From NCBI GenBank assembly GCA_028714035.1, contig JAQTNA010000022.1:1-64000 (forward strand): a stretch of DNA of 64,000 nucleotides. The letters are read 5' to 3'. Origin of the DNA: Rhodocyclaceae bacterium. Its GTDB lineage: Bacteria > Pseudomonadota > Gammaproteobacteria > Burkholderiales > Rhodocyclaceae. Shown here piece after piece: positions 50,855 through 59,644 of the stretch. Made by a program: the position numbers and the translations under genes. Each line of letters begins with the position of its first letter. The stretch's first letter is position 1. The notes under the pieces were generated by a model that saw only the letters and a program-made list of their open reading frames with translations, was not told the origin of the DNA and ran no database searches.

Positions 50855-53464
50855 TTACATTTCGACGGTCGCCGCCGCTTCCACGAATTCCTCGATCTGA
50901 TCGAAGTTCATGTAGCGATAGACCTCGGCGGCCTTGGCGTTCACCAGCTTGATCTGCTCCATGTACTCGGCCGGGGTGACGATGCGGCCGGCCAGGGCGC
51001 ACATGGCGGCGAGTTCCGCGGAACCGAGATAGACGCGGGTATCAATGCCCAGACGGTTGGGGAAGTTGCGGGTGGAAGTGGAGATGGCCGTGGAGCCCTT
51101 CTTCACCTGGGCCTGGTTGCCCATGCAGAGCGAACAGCCGGGCATTTCCATGCGTGCGCCGGACTTGCCCAGGACGCTGTAATAGCCTTCCTCGGACAGG
51201 ATCAGGGCGTCCATCTTGGTCGGCGGGGCGATCCACAAGCGGGTCGGGATGTCCGACTTGCCCTCCAGAACCTTGGCGGCGGCGCGGAAGTGGCCAATGT
51301 TGGTCATGCAGGAGCCGATGAACACCTCGTCTATCTTGTCGCCGGCCACCTCGGACAGGAGCTTCACGTCGTCCGGGTCGTTCGGGCAGGCCAGGATCGG
51401 CTCCTTCACGTCGGCCAGGTCAATCTCGATCACGGCGGCATATTCGGCGTCGGCGTCCGGGGCGAGCAGGCTGCCGCTCTCGATCCAGGCTTCCATGGCC
51501 TTGATGCGGCGCTTGAGCGTCCTGGCATCCTCGTAGCCGTTGGCGATCATCCACTTCATGAGGGTGATGTTGGAGCGCATGTACTCCACCATGGGCGCCT
51601 TGTTGAGGCGCACGGAACAGGCGGCGGCGGAACGCTCGGCGGCGGCGTCCGACAGCTCGAAGGCCTGCTCCACCTTCAGGTCGGGCAGACCCTCGATTTC
51701 CAGGATGCGCCCGGAAAAGACGTTCTTCTTGCCCTTCTTCTCCACCGTCAGGAGGCCCGCCTTGATGGCGTAATAGGGGATGGCATTCACCAGGTCGCGC
51801 AGGGTGATGCCCGGCTGCATTTCACCCTTGAAGCGCACCAGCACGGATTCCGGCATGTCCAGGGGCATGACACCCGTGGCGGCGGCGAAGGCCACGAGGC
51901 CCGAGCCTGCCGGGAAGGAGATGCCGATGGGGAAACGGGTGTGGGAGTCGCCGCCGGTGCCCACGGTGTCGGGCAGGAGCAGGCGGTTCAGCCAGGAGTG
52001 GATCACGCCGTCGCCGGGACGCAGGCTGACGCCGCCGCGAGCGGTAATGAAGGACGGCAGGGTGCGATGGGTCTTCACGTCCACCAGCTTCGGATAAGCG
52101 GCGGTGTGGCAGAAGGACTGCATCACCAGATCGGCGGAGAAGCCCAGACAGGCCAAGTCCTTCAGCTCGTCCCGGGTCATGGGGCCGGTGGTGTCCTGGG
52201 AGCCCACGGTGGTCATGCGCGGTTCGCAGTAGGTGCCGGGGCGGATGCCTTGTTGTTGCCCATTTGCTTCGGGCATGCCGCAGGCCTTGCCCACCATCTT
52301 CTGCGCCAGCGAAAAACCCTTACCGGAATCGGCCGGGTTCTGGGGCAGGCGGAACAGGGTGGAGGGCGGCAGGCCCAGGAATTCCCGGGCCTTGGTGGTC
52401 AAGCCGCGGCCGATGATGAGAGGAATGCGGCCGCCGGCGCGCACTTCGTCCACGATCACGGGCGTCTTGAGCGTCGTCTCGGCGATCACGGCGCCGTTCT
52501 TGAGCGCCGTAACCCGGGCGGTGGCGGTGTCGACCTTCAACTCGATCTCGTCGCCCATGTCCATCTGGCTCACGTCCAGTTCGATGGGCAGGGCGCCGGC
52601 ATCTTCCATGGTGTTGAAGAAGATGGGAGCGATCTTGCCCCCCAGGCAGAAGCCGCCGAAACGCTTGTTCGGCACGTAGGGGATGTCCTCGCCGGTGAAC
52701 CACAGCACGGAGTTGGTGGCGGACTTCCGGCTTGATCCGGTGCCCACCACGTCGCCCACGTAGGCGATCAGGTTGCCCTTGGCCGCCAGGGCCTCCAGTT
52801 GCTTGACCGGGCCGCGCGCGCCGGCCTCGTCCGCCTCGATGCCGGGACGCGGGTTCTTCAGCATGGCCAGGGCATGCAGGGGAATGTCCGGGCGGGACCA
52901 GGCATCGGGCGCCGGGGACAGGTCGTCGGTGTTGGTTTCGCCCGTGACCTTGAACACCGTGAGCTTTTGCGATGCGGGCACTTCGGGGCGGGAGGTGAAC
53001 CACTCGGCGTCGGCCCAGGACTGCATCACCGCCTGGGCGTTGCCGTTGCCGGCCTTGGCCAGGTCGGCCACGTCATGGAAGAAATCGAACACCAGGAGGG
53101 TCTTCTTCAGGCCTTCGGCCGCCACCTTGCCTACTTCGGCATCGCCCAGGAGGTCAATCATGGGCTTGACGTTGTAGCCCCCGAGCATGGTGCCCAGGAG
53201 TTCCGTCGCCTTGGCGCGGGAGATCAGGCCGCAGGCCTCTTCGCCCTTGGCGACCTTGGCCAGGAACCCAGCCTTGACCTTGGCGGCGTCGTCCACGCCC
53301 GCCGGCACCCGGTAGGTCAAGAGTTCCACCAGGAAGGCTTCCTCTCCGGCGGGAGGGTTCTTGAGCAGGCCGATCAGGTCCGCCGTCTGACTGGCGGTGA
53401 GGGGCAGGGCGGGGATACCGAGCGCGGCGCGCTCGGAAACATGCTGACGATAGGCTTGAAGCAC
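50855..53464 (-). CDS. acnB: Aconitate hydratase B
   Basis: An 869-residue bifunctional aconitase/2-methylisocitrate dehydratase of the TCA and methylcitrate cycles, converting citrate to isocitrate via cis-aconitate. It begins [18 protein letters not shown], the family N-terminal HEAT-like domain, using a GTG start preceded by AGAGGAAAC. The swivel domain shows [12 protein letters not shown] and [12 protein letters not shown]. Iron-sulfur ligands are IGSCMTN (near 711) and GCSLCMGNQ (near 775), matching the three cysteines of E. coli AcnB (710, 769, 772). Length is normal. AcnB can also act as an iron-responsive RNA-binding protein. A separate promoter (53598-53627) and terminator make it a single-gene unit. 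Confidence 0.98.
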   Translation of the reverse strand: MLQAYRQHVSERAALGIPALPLTASQTADLIGLLKNPPAGEEAFLVELLTYRVPAGVDDAAKVKAGFLAKVAKGEEACGLISRAKATELLGTMLGGYNVKPMIDLLGDAEVGKVAAEGLKKTLLVFDFFHDVADLAKAGNGNAQAVMQSWADAEWFTSRPEVPASQKLTVFKVTGETNTDDLSPAPDAWSRPDIPLHALAMLKNPRPGIEADEAGARGPVKQLEALAAKGNLIAYVGDVVGTGSSRKSATNSVLWFTGEDIPYVPNKRFGGFCLGGKIAPIFFNTMEDAGALPIELDVSQMDMGDEIELKVDTATARVTALKNGAVIAETTLKTPVIVDEVRAGGRIPLIIGRGLTTKAREFLGLPPSTLFRLPQNPADSGKGFSLAQKMVGKACGMPEANGQQQGIRPGTYCEPRMTTVGSQDTTGPMTRDELKDLACLGFSADLVMQSFCHTAAYPKLVDVKTHRTLPSFITARGGVSLRPGDGVIHSWLNRLLLPDTVGTGGDSHTRFPIGISFPAGSGLVAFAAATGVMPLDMPESVLVRFKGEMQPGITLRDLVNAIPYYAIKAGLLTVEKKGKKNVFSGRILEIEGLPDLKVEQAFELSDAAAERSAAACSVRLNKAPMVEYMRSNITLMKWMIANGYEDARTLKRRIKAMEAWIESGSLLAPDADAEYAAVIEIDLADVKEPILACPNDPDDVKLLSEVAGDKIDEVFIGSCMTNIGHFRAAAKVLEGKSDIPTRLWIAPPTKMDALILSEEGYYSVLGKSGARMEMPGCSLCMGNQAQVKKGSTAISTSTRNFPNRLGIDTRVYLGSAELAAMCALAGRIVTPAEYMEQIKLVNAKAAEVYRYMNFDQIEEFVEAAATVEM

Positions 53465-53597
53465 GGCTGTTTCCTCTCGAAAGGTGTTCAGGATGACTCG
53501 CAGAAAATCTGATTCTAGGCCAAATATTTTCTATTGCCACTCCCCGTCCGGAAGAGCATCGCACGCGCGACCACTCCCGGAGAGCAGGATTCTTGTA

Positions 53598-53627
53598 ATT
53601 ATATATCTTATATAAGACTCGGTGCAA
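53598..53627 (-). promoter_or_regulatory. Sigma-70 promoter for acnB
   Basis: On the minus strand TTGCAC (53627-53622), an 18-base spacer, then TATAAT (53603-53598). The spacer is AT-rich and the surroundings are markedly AT-rich for this genome. The start site would be near 53590, with a leader of about 125 bases before the GTG. Confidence 0.7.
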
Positions 53628-53687
53628 CGCATTTTTCCATTGTACGGAGGGGCGATTCCGCTGTCGCCGACGGGTAGGGTCGTAGGG

Positions 53688-53778
53688 TGGGCAAAGCCCA
53701 AAGGGCGTGCCCACGGAAATGTGCGCTCATCGTGGGCACGCTACGCCCTTCGGCTATGCTCGGGACAGGCTTTGCCCA
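53688..53778. repeat. Interspersed inverted repeat (TGGGCAAAGCC family)
   Basis: Two nested pairs: TGGGCAAAGCC (53688-53698) with GGCTTTGCCCA (53768-53778), and CGTGCCCACG (53706-53715) with CGTGGGCACG (53731-53740). The sequence is preceded by GTAGGG. Repeats of the GTAGGGTGGGC...GCCCAC type are common dispersed elements in proteobacterial genomes. The rest of the acnB/regulator interval (53465-53941) holds the acnB promoter and no gene. Confidence 0.75.
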
Positions 53779-53941
53779 GCCGTGCCGGATTTCATGGCGC
53801 ACAAAGAAATCGGCATGATGTAAGCTTCGCCGCCGCCCGCATTGATATTGCCCCCTGGCACGGTGCGATCGGAGCTTTCCTTGCCTGATTGTCAGCCCGA
53901 CTCCGCCGGCCTGGAAACTCCCTCGTCCCGCCGAGACTCCC

Positions 53942-54655
53942 GTGAACAGAAACGCTCCCGTCCGACAAAGCCCCCGTCCCCTGGACATCATCGTGGTGGA
54001 TGACGAGCCGGCGTTGCGTGACATATTGGCGGCCGGGCTGGCCCACTTCGGCCACAGAGTACGGGGTGCCAACGATGGAGCCGAACTGGATGCCCTGCTG
54101 TCCGCCGCGCCGGCTGATACGGTCATTCTGGATGTCGGCCTGCCGGGGGAAAACGGTTATGAAATCGCGGCGCGCCTGCGCCAGAGTTGGCGGGGGGGCA
54201 TCGTCATGGCGACCGCCTGGGGCGACATAGATCGGCGGGTGCATGGCCTCAACGTCGGCGCGGACGCCTATCTGGTCAAGCCCCTGGATTTGCGCGAGTT
54301 GGCCGCCGTACTGGAGAGCCTTGCCCGGCGCTTGCTCCCGCCAGCCCAATCTCCCTGGCGGCTGGATACCTCACGCTCCGTGCTCCACACGCCGGCCGGA
54401 GTCGCCATTCCGCTCACCGCCCATGAATACCTGTTCCTGGCCCCCCTGGTGCGAAACCTCGGCGAAAACATCGCCCGCTCGATCCTGTTTCAGCGGCTCG
54501 CCTATCCCGACAGCCGTCACGGCGACTTGCGCCTGGAAGCCCTGGTGAGTCGCCTGCGCGCCAAGGTGCGCCGACTGGCCCCCCTCGAACCTCTGCCGGT
54601 GCAAGGCCGCACCAACCTGGGCTACGCCTTTCTGGCCGCCCCCGCCGGAGACTGA
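53942..54655 (+). CDS. Two-component response regulator (OmpR/PhoB-type)
   Basis: A 237-residue regulator with a GTG start. The receiver domain shows IIVVDDEPALRD (acidic pocket), LDVGLPGENG with the phosphate-accepting Asp at residue 64, and a LVKPLDL lysine. A C-terminal winged-helix-like domain (about 135-232) follows, with LTAHEYLFLAPLV, HGDLRLEALVSRLRAKV and TNLGYAF, giving OmpR-class DNA binding. The histidine kinase gene starts 3 bases after its stop, so the two are a co-translated pair. The target genes are unknown; the next gene encodes a PEP-CTERM protein, which may be coincidence. The ribosome site is poor (GAGACTCCC). Confidence 0.9.
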   Translation: MNRNAPVRQSPRPLDIIVVDDEPALRDILAAGLAHFGHRVRGANDGAELDALLSAAPADTVILDVGLPGENGYEIAARLRQSWRGGIVMATAWGDIDRRVHGLNVGADAYLVKPLDLRELAAVLESLARRLLPPAQSPWRLDTSRSVLHTPAGVAIPLTAHEYLFLAPLVRNLGENIARSILFQRLAYPDSRHGDLRLEALVSRLRAKVRRLAPLEPLPVQGRTNLGYAFLAAPAGD

Positions 54656-54658
54656 GTT

Positions 54659-56551
54659 TTGGGCGCTTCCCGAATCCGGCGGCTGTTTCTGGCGTTCCTG
54701 CTGCTTGCCGGATCCGCCTTCCTCCGAGCCGAACAACCTCCTCTGGAATTGACTGCCGGCATGGGACGCATCTCGCTCTCGGGGCACGTTTCCCTGTACC
54801 GGGATTTGGCGGGAACCCTGGGCGCGGACGAAGCCGCCCGGATCGGGGAACACCAAGGCTTTCAGGACTCGCCGGGCAATGTCGCCTCCGGCTTCATGCC
54901 GGGCGCCCTCTGGCTGCGCTTCGCCCTGTCGCGCCCGGCCGGCGCGCCGGCCCTATGGTGGCTGGAAGTGGATGGCTTCGCGGAGAGAGTCGAGCTATTC
55001 GTGCCCCGTCCCGGCGGCGGTTTCGAGCGCCGGCTGGCCGGCTCGGAACAGCCCTTTGCCGAGCGCGCCGTGAAATACCGCAATTCGGTATTCCCCCTGG
55101 ATTTGCCGGCCGCCGGCCCGCAAACCTTTTACGTCCGGATTCCCATCGAAGGCGCCCGCCGGCTGCGTCTGCTGCTCTGGCAAGCGGAAGACTTTCAGCG
55201 CGCCAACCTTCGGGAAACCCTGCTCCAGGGCGGCTATTTCGGCGCGGTGCTCCTGCTCATCGCCCTCAACTTGGCTTACTGGGCCTGGCAAAGGGCGCCG
55301 CTCTACGGCTGGTATGCCGCCAACGTCCCGGTCATCGCCCTGTATTTCTTCAGTTTTGAGGGCTATCTCGGCGTGCTCTTCGATCCCGCTCCCGGCCTGC
55401 CCCTGGCCCTGGCCCGCATGGCGATTTCCCTTTGGCCCGCCACCAACGCGGCCCTGCTCTCGCGCCTCCTGCACCTGGAGCGGCACATGCCGCGGGTTGA
55501 CCGGGCCTGCCTGGGGCTGTTTTACGGTTTGGCCCTGGTCGGCGTCATGGCCGTTCTGACGGGCTATTACACGCCCCTCGGCTCCTTCCTGAACCTGTCC
55601 CGGTTGTTGGTGGTGGCGGTCAGCCTGGTGCTGCCCCTCCTCCTGCTCAGGCGCGGCGTGCGGGAAGCCGCCACTTACCTCCTGGCCTTCGGCTGCCTGC
55701 TGGTGGCCGGCGTCCTCATCACTCTGGAACAGCATGGCCTGGTTCTGGTGGGCGGCCATTGGACGAGCGACCAACTGTTGCAGGCCGCCACCCTGCCCCA
55801 TATCATCGTCATGCACTTCATGGTAGCCCGGCGCTTCCACCTGATTCAGGCCACGCAACGCCAGGCGGAACGGGAAGCCGCGCTGCAAAGGCGGCAACAG
55901 GATGAACAGCGCGAGTTTCTGAGCCTCCTCGCCCACGAAATCAAGAATCCCCTTGCGGTGATGGATGGGACGGCCCAGGTGATGGCCCTCACGGGGAAAA
56001 GCGACCCGGCCCATATCGCCCAAATCCGCGGCAGCGTTGCGCGCATCAGCGACCTGCTCAGGAATTGCCTCGTCGGCGAGCGCGTCGCCGAAGTCGGCTG
56101 GCACGCGGAAATGGCCGACTGCGACTTGCGGCAGATCGCCCGCGCCGCCCTGGCCGGTTGCCACTCGCCCCGGCATGACCTCCATGCCGACCTGGAAAGC
56201 CTGCCCGAGCGCATGGAATGCGACGGCGCCCTGATGCGTATCCTGCTGGACAACCTGCTGGGCAACGCCGTCAAGTATTCCCCCGCGGGCGGCCCTATCG
56301 AGCTTCGCGGCCGGGTTGATGACGGCGTCGTGGTACTGGAAGTCTCGGACGAGGGGGTAGGTATCGCCCCCGAGGAACAGGACCGGATATTCCGGCGCTT
56401 TTATCGCCCGCGCCAGGGAGCGGACATTCCCGGCGCCGGCCTGGGCCTCTACCTGGTGCGGCGCATCGCCGAACTCCACGGCGGCGGCGTCGCGTGTGTC
56501 AGCGCTCCGGGCGAGGGCACGCGCATGACCGTGCGCTTGCCGATGGCTTGA
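54659..56551 (+). CDS. 7TMR-DISM sensor histidine kinase
   Basis: A 630-residue membrane kinase with a TTG start (GGAG about ten bases upstream). A signal-like N-terminus (LFLAFLLLAGSAFLRAE) precedes a periplasmic 7TMR-DISMED2-type domain (about 25-165: FMPGALWLRFAL, DGFAERVELFV). Seven transmembrane segments follow (about 180-400). The kinase core has LLAHEIKNPLAVMDG with the phosphate-accepting His at 426, LLDNLLGNAVKYSP (N box), DEGVGIAPEEQ (G1) and GAGLGLYLVRRIAE (G2). The sensor class is thought to bind small organic ligands, possibly carbohydrates; no ligand is predictable here. It is the cognate partner of the preceding regulator. Confidence 0.93.
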   Translation: MGASRIRRLFLAFLLLAGSAFLRAEQPPLELTAGMGRISLSGHVSLYRDLAGTLGADEAARIGEHQGFQDSPGNVASGFMPGALWLRFALSRPAGAPALWWLEVDGFAERVELFVPRPGGGFERRLAGSEQPFAERAVKYRNSVFPLDLPAAGPQTFYVRIPIEGARRLRLLLWQAEDFQRANLRETLLQGGYFGAVLLLIALNLAYWAWQRAPLYGWYAANVPVIALYFFSFEGYLGVLFDPAPGLPLALARMAISLWPATNAALLSRLLHLERHMPRVDRACLGLFYGLALVGVMAVLTGYYTPLGSFLNLSRLLVVAVSLVLPLLLLRRGVREAATYLLAFGCLLVAGVLITLEQHGLVLVGGHWTSDQLLQAATLPHIIVMHFMVARRFHLIQATQRQAEREAALQRRQQDEQREFLSLLAHEIKNPLAVMDGTAQVMALTGKSDPAHIAQIRGSVARISDLLRNCLVGERVAEVGWHAEMADCDLRQIARAALAGCHSPRHDLHADLESLPERMECDGALMRILLDNLLGNAVKYSPAGGPIELRGRVDDGVVVLEVSDEGVGIAPEEQDRIFRRFYRPRQGADIPGAGLGLYLVRRIAELHGGGVACVSAPGEGTRMTVRLPMA

Positions 56552-56593
56552 ATGTGGGGCCGGCTGTAGGCATCAACCCGCCCCATGGCCCCG

Positions 56594-56611
56594 AATGTCA
56601 GGAAATGTCAG
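56594..56611. repeat. Direct repeat AATGTCAG x2 upstream of the PEP-CTERM gene
   Basis: AATGTCAG occurs at 56594-56601 and 56604-56611, ten bases apart, about one helical turn. TACAAT at 56635-56640 could be a -10 element, without a clear -35. The spacing suits a regulator binding upstream of the PEP-CTERM gene. No clear sigma-54 element was seen. Confidence 0.35.
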
Positions 56612-56745
56612 CGGAAAACCCGGCTGCCGCGAAGTACAATCGCCCCCGGTAAAGTGCCGTTCCACATCCTGGCAAGCCGGAACGGGGCACGGGTTTTCGT
56701 TAACGTGAAAGTCGCGCCAGCGGCTCACGACACAGGGAGCACACC

Positions 56746-57288
56746 ATGAAACTCAAGCAGATCGTCCTCGCCGCCCTCCTCGCCGCCGCCTGTTCCGGCG
56801 CCAACGCGGCCATCGTCACCTACGATGTCTCCTGGAGCGGCACGGCTTGGTGGGGAAGTTCGGAAACCATGTCAGGCACCGTCACCCTCGACACCTCGGC
56901 ATGGGGGCGTTACTCCTCCGGTAACACCAATGGCCTGGTGGCGCTGGATCTGGTGACCTCCGCCGCGCCGAGCGTGCATATCACCCTCGCCGACATATAC
57001 GATTATGAGTGGACGGGCGCTGCCGGCATGAACCTGAATTCCCAACTGATTGGCCAGCCCTCCTATGGCGGCTCGTGGGGGAGTTATGGCAGCGGGAGCT
57101 TCTTCCTGCTGGGAAATACGCTGGAAGCTCCAAGTCAAGCGTTCACCTTGGTGGATAACACCACCTGGATCGGCATGGATCCGGTGTCCATGACCCCGGC
57201 CGGCGCCGCCGCCGCCCCCGAACCCGCCACCCTGGCGTTGCTGGGAATCGCCGGTTTCGGCTTCCTGCGCCGCCGCCGGGCCTTCTGA
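56746..57288 (+). CDS. PEP-CTERM domain exported protein
   Basis: A 180-residue exported protein. GGGAG lies before the ATG. A signal peptide (MKLKQIVLAALLAAACSGANA) is followed by a small beta-rich domain with many Ser, Gly and aromatic residues, then a proline/alanine linker and a C-terminal sorting signal PEPATLALLGIAGFGFL with an RRRR tail. PEP-CTERM signals are processed by exosortase in bacteria that make exopolysaccharide, and the proteins end up at the cell surface or in the matrix. The function is unknown. It is followed by a strong terminator, so it is a single-gene unit. Confidence 0.95.
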   Translation: MKLKQIVLAALLAAACSGANAAIVTYDVSWSGTAWWGSSETMSGTVTLDTSAWGRYSSGNTNGLVALDLVTSAAPSVHITLADIYDYEWTGAAGMNLNSQLIGQPSYGGSWGSYGSGSFFLLGNTLEAPSQAFTLVDNTTWIGMDPVSMTPAGAAAAPEPATLALLGIAGFGFLRRRRAF

Positions 57289-57303
57289 TTTCACGATCCG
57301 CAT

Positions 57304-57335
57304 CGCAACAAGGCTGCTTCGGCAGCCTTGTTGCG
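57304..57335 (+). terminator. Strong hairpin terminator of the PEP-CTERM gene
   Basis: CGCAACAAGGCTGC (57304-57317) pairs perfectly with GCAGCCTTGTTGCG (57322-57335) across a TTCG tetraloop, a 14-bp stem 16 bases past the stop. Only TTCT follows it, so the T-tract is short. It lies between convergent genes and could serve both. Confidence 0.85.
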
Positions 57336-57343
57336 TTCTGGAA

Positions 57344-57685
57344 TCAAGGTTTCGGATTCGGCAGGGGCGGCAGGCCGTGCCGGCGACGGGCGTCGTTGCA
57401 GGCCACGTTGGAGATGCCGTACAGCCCGTGGGACTCGAAGTCCCGGCAGGGCGAGGGGCGGGAGGCGTAGATGTCGCAGCTCACCTTCTCGCCCACCCGG
57501 CCGGAAAGCGCCACGCACTGCGGCCGGGCGTAATCCGTGCCCTCCATGATGCGCAGGGTGTCGGTGTATTCGGCGCACAGGCAGGAGGGCACGAAGCCGC
57601 CGGGCTGATCGTCGGCCTCGGAGGCATCGAAAACCACGCGACTGTTGGCGCAGCAGGCACCGCAGGAAAGGCAGGGGTTGGTCAT
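57344..57685 (-). CDS. YkgJ-family cysteine cluster protein
   Basis: A 113-residue protein beginning MTNPCLSCGACCANS, with further cysteines in PSCLCAEY, PQCVAL, VSCDIYASRPSPCRDF and VACNDARR. The C-x2-C-x3-C...PC-x2-F pattern is that of the YkgJ/DUF cysteine cluster family, which probably binds zinc or an iron-sulfur cluster. The start is chosen on family grounds; no good ribosome site precedes it, and the open frame goes on to 57724. Function is unknown. It is convergent to the PEP-CTERM gene. Confidence 0.85.
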   Translation of the reverse strand: MTNPCLSCGACCANSRVVFDASEADDQPGGFVPSCLCAEYTDTLRIMEGTDYARPQCVALSGRVGEKVSCDIYASRPSPCRDFESHGLYGISNVACNDARRRHGLPPLPNPKP

Positions 57686-57751
57686 TGGGGAGGAGTGTGG
57701 CGTGATGGGTGAGGAACTATCCAATACGCAAGCCGCGTCCTTGTTGGCGGG

Positions 57752-58192
57752 CTATCCCACGCCACAGAACTCCGGCAGCGACAAGGCCACGGCGGGGGTG
57801 AGGATGGTAAAGCCCGGCAATACGGGCACGTCCAGCAAGTCCCGGTCTCCGGTGACCAGCCAAGGCGCCGATGCGGAGAGTGCCGTCTGGATAAATTTCT
57901 CGTCATCTGCGTCCCGGCTCCAGGAGGGGCTCTCCATCGGCAGCGATACCCAGTGAGCAGCACCATTTAGGTCATGAAGAAGGCGTTGCCGTTGTTCCAT
58001 GCTCAGATAGCGGTCGAATTTCGGCTTCCACAGCCGGGTTTCCAGTTCAGAAAAAGTGGCGGGGGAAAAGACCGGCAGGCCGTGTTTCAGCACCCGCAGC
58101 ACCAGTCTGGCGGGCGCGCCTTCGGTGGACAGGGCCGCGCTGATCCAGACGTTAGTGTCCACCACCACTCGGTCTGCCGCTTCAGCTTTCAT
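57752..58192 (-). CDS. PIN-domain toxin (VapC-like)
   Basis: A 146-residue PIN-domain protein of the COG1569-type putative toxin group. Landmarks: VVVDTNVWISA with the first catalytic Asp at residue 12, TFSELETRL (Glu), DADDEKFIQTAL and LVTGDRDLL (Asp pair). These four acidic sites bind the metal used to cleave RNA. It overlaps the Phd-like antitoxin by 11 bases, the usual order of antitoxin then toxin. Length is normal. Confidence 0.9.
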   Translation of the reverse strand: MKAEAADRVVVDTNVWISAALSTEGAPARLVLRVLKHGLPVFSPATFSELETRLWKPKFDRYLSMEQRQRLLHDLNGAAHWVSLPMESPSWSRDADDEKFIQTALSASAPWLVTGDRDLLDVPVLPGFTILTPAVALSLPEFCGVG

Positions 58193-58433
58193 CGGCCAGC
58201 AGGTTTTTCAATGTTTCGGGCGTCAGTCCCGCCTGGGCCGCCCCCTCGGCGGTCTTGCTCAGGGTATGCATCAGGCGATTGGCGTAGAAAGCGCGCATGG
58301 CCTCGTAATCCTCGGCGCTGACCATCACCCCCACCAGGCGGTCATGGCGCATCACCCGTACCGGTTCCCGCTGCACGCGATCCAGAAATTCACCAAAGCG
58401 GGTCTTGGCTTCGTTGGCAGTAAATGTTTGCAT
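58182..58433 (-). CDS. Phd/YefM-family antitoxin
   Basis: An 83-residue protein beginning MQTFTANEAKTRFGEFLDRVQ, followed by VRVMRHDRLVGVMVSAEDYE, the Phd/YefM DNA-binding fold, and a less conserved C-terminal helix for toxin binding. AGGAG lies 8 bases before the ATG at 58433; a longer frame to 58466 lacks this. Such antitoxins repress their own operon, and a likely operator lies just upstream (58467-58503). Confidence 0.9.
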   Translation of the reverse strand: MQTFTANEAKTRFGEFLDRVQREPVRVMRHDRLVGVMVSAEDYEAMRAFYANRLMHTLSKTAEGAAQAGLTPETLKNLLADES

Positions 58434-58466
58434 CAAGAAACTCCTGTTCGCCCCATGGGCCGACAT

Positions 58467-58503
58467 GATTCGTTCAGTTTAGTCGAATCGTTCGATTCGT
58501 TCA
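58467..58503. promoter_or_regulatory. Candidate operator of the PIN/Phd pair
   Basis: GATTCGTTCA is repeated directly at 58467-58476 and 58494-58503, and CGAATC-GTTC-GATTCG forms an inverted repeat at 58484-58499. The site is 34-70 bases before the antitoxin start and overlaps the end of the upstream TrmB-like gene, which suits autorepression by the Phd-like protein. Confidence 0.55.
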
Positions 58504-59169
58504 AACATCGAGCACGCACCGGAACAGCCCATGTCCCGAATCTTGATACTTCTTCTCGAAGGGGGTGAAGGGCACATCGGGATGGCAGGCCTCGCTCACC
58601 ACCTCGCGGCCGGTGAGAAAAGTCAGGGCGAAGGCGAATTCCTCCACGTAAAGGCGCCAGTTGCTGCGACATTCGATCATCCCGCCCAGGGCCACGGCCG
58701 TGGGGAAAGCCGCATGGCCCTGCCAGCGCCGGGACAGGTGGCCCACCTTGGGCCAGGGATTGGGATAAAGGAAATAGTGCCGCGCCAGCGTCACGCCCGC
58801 CTCCGCCATCAGGCGCCAGAAATCCGGCAGGTCGGCCCGCACCAGGACGCAGTTTTCCGGCAGCCCCCCGTCCGCCCAGGGCTTGCCACGGCTCAGGCGG
58901 TCCAGGGACTTGTCCACGCCGATGACGAAATGGTCGGGGTAAAGGCGGGCCAGATTCACGGTGCTCATGCCCACGCCGCAACCGGTGTCCAGGATGAGGG
59001 GCGCCGCGCTGCTCCAGGTCCGCCAGGCAACCAGGCTCGCCTCGAACGCCTCCCGGTTGTAGGGCGCGATGGGGCCGCGGGGCGGGAACGCCGCATGCCG
59101 CGCAAGCTCGGCTTCCAGCCGGGGGTGGATGCCCGGCTGGCTGCTTTCCACGGTGCGGGAGCGCGTCAT
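58501..59169 (-). CDS. TrmB-like tRNA (guanine-N7) methyltransferase
   Basis: A 222-residue SAM-dependent methyltransferase. LDTGCGVGMSTVNLARLYP is the SAM motif I, followed by GVDKSLDRL. LYPNPWPKVGHLSRRW corresponds to TrmB PDPWPKKxHHKRR, and FTPFEKKYQDSGHGLF to the TrmB C-terminal TKFExR..GH stretch. TrmB makes m7G46 in tRNA. The match is partial, with changes in otherwise strict motifs, so this may be a paralog rather than the housekeeping enzyme. The start at 59169 is chosen for the MTRSRT N-terminus; no ribosome site is clear. Its 3' end overlaps the PIN/Phd operator. Confidence 0.75.
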   Translation of the reverse strand: MTRSRTVESSQPGIHPRLEAELARHAAFPPRGPIAPYNREAFEASLVAWRTWSSAAPLILDTGCGVGMSTVNLARLYPDHFVIGVDKSLDRLSRGKPWADGGLPENCVLVRADLPDFWRLMAEAGVTLARHYFLYPNPWPKVGHLSRRWQGHAAFPTAVALGGMIECRSNWRLYVEEFAFALTFLTGREVVSEACHPDVPFTPFEKKYQDSGHGLFRCVLDV

Positions 59170-59278
59170 GGGGAAGGCTGAAAGATGAATGGTGACGCGA
59201 TTGTAGCCCGGACCTCGGGGGCGGACGGAAGGCACGGCCTGTTAGAATTCGGCCTTTCGCCGATTTCGCCCAAGAATC

Positions 59279-59626
59279 ATGGAACCCATGGTCGTCTATC
59301 ACAATCCCCGTTGCTCCAAATCCCGCGGCGCCTGCCAGATCCTGATGGAGCGCGACATCCAGGCGAAAGTCGTGGACTACCTGAAGAACCCGCCCAGCCG
59401 GGCCGAACTGGCCGAGCTGGTGAAGAAGCTGGGACTGCCGGCCGAGGCGCTGGTGCGGCAGGGCGAGGCCACCTACAAGGAACTCTACGCGGGACGAAGC
59501 CTGAGCGAGGACGAATGGCTGGACGCCCTGGCCGCCCACCCCATCCTCATCGAGCGCCCCATCGTCGTCCGTGGCGACCGGGCCGTCATCGCCCGCCCGC
59601 CGGAAAAGTTGCTGGAACTACTGTAA
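59279..59626 (+). CDS. arsC: Arsenate reductase family protein (ArsC, glutaredoxin-dependent type)
   Basis: A 115-residue thioredoxin-fold protein. YHNPRCSKSRGAC contains the catalytic Cys at residue 12; ERPIVVRGDRAVIARPPE carries the arginines that bind arsenate. It is a typical ArsC/Spx-family sequence with normal length. An alternative ATG at 59288 (GGAACCC upstream) is possible and would still keep the whole family. Neighbouring genes are not arsenic genes, so the physiological substrate is uncertain; many such housekeeping copies exist in betaproteobacteria. Confidence 0.88.
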   Translation: MEPMVVYHNPRCSKSRGACQILMERDIQAKVVDYLKNPPSRAELAELVKKLGLPAEALVRQGEATYKELYAGRSLSEDEWLDALAAHPILIERPIVVRGDRAVIARPPEKLLELL

Positions 59627-59644
59627 TCCGGCCTCGTTGCCGTC

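Noticed and set aside
52320..53003. Alternative frames in acnB
   Set aside because: acnB is complete and well conserved in its frame; the others are shadows.
54995..56479. Minus-strand 494-codon frame opposite the histidine kinase
   Set aside because: Antisense to a kinase with all catalytic boxes; composition is Gln/His/Arg-rich.
56552..56745. Sigma-54 promoter before the PEP-CTERM gene
   Set aside because: TGGCAAG at about 56670 has no TTGC at the proper distance.
57844..58192. CRISPR-like repeats
   Set aside because: No regularly spaced repeat with unique spacers is visible here or elsewhere in the window.
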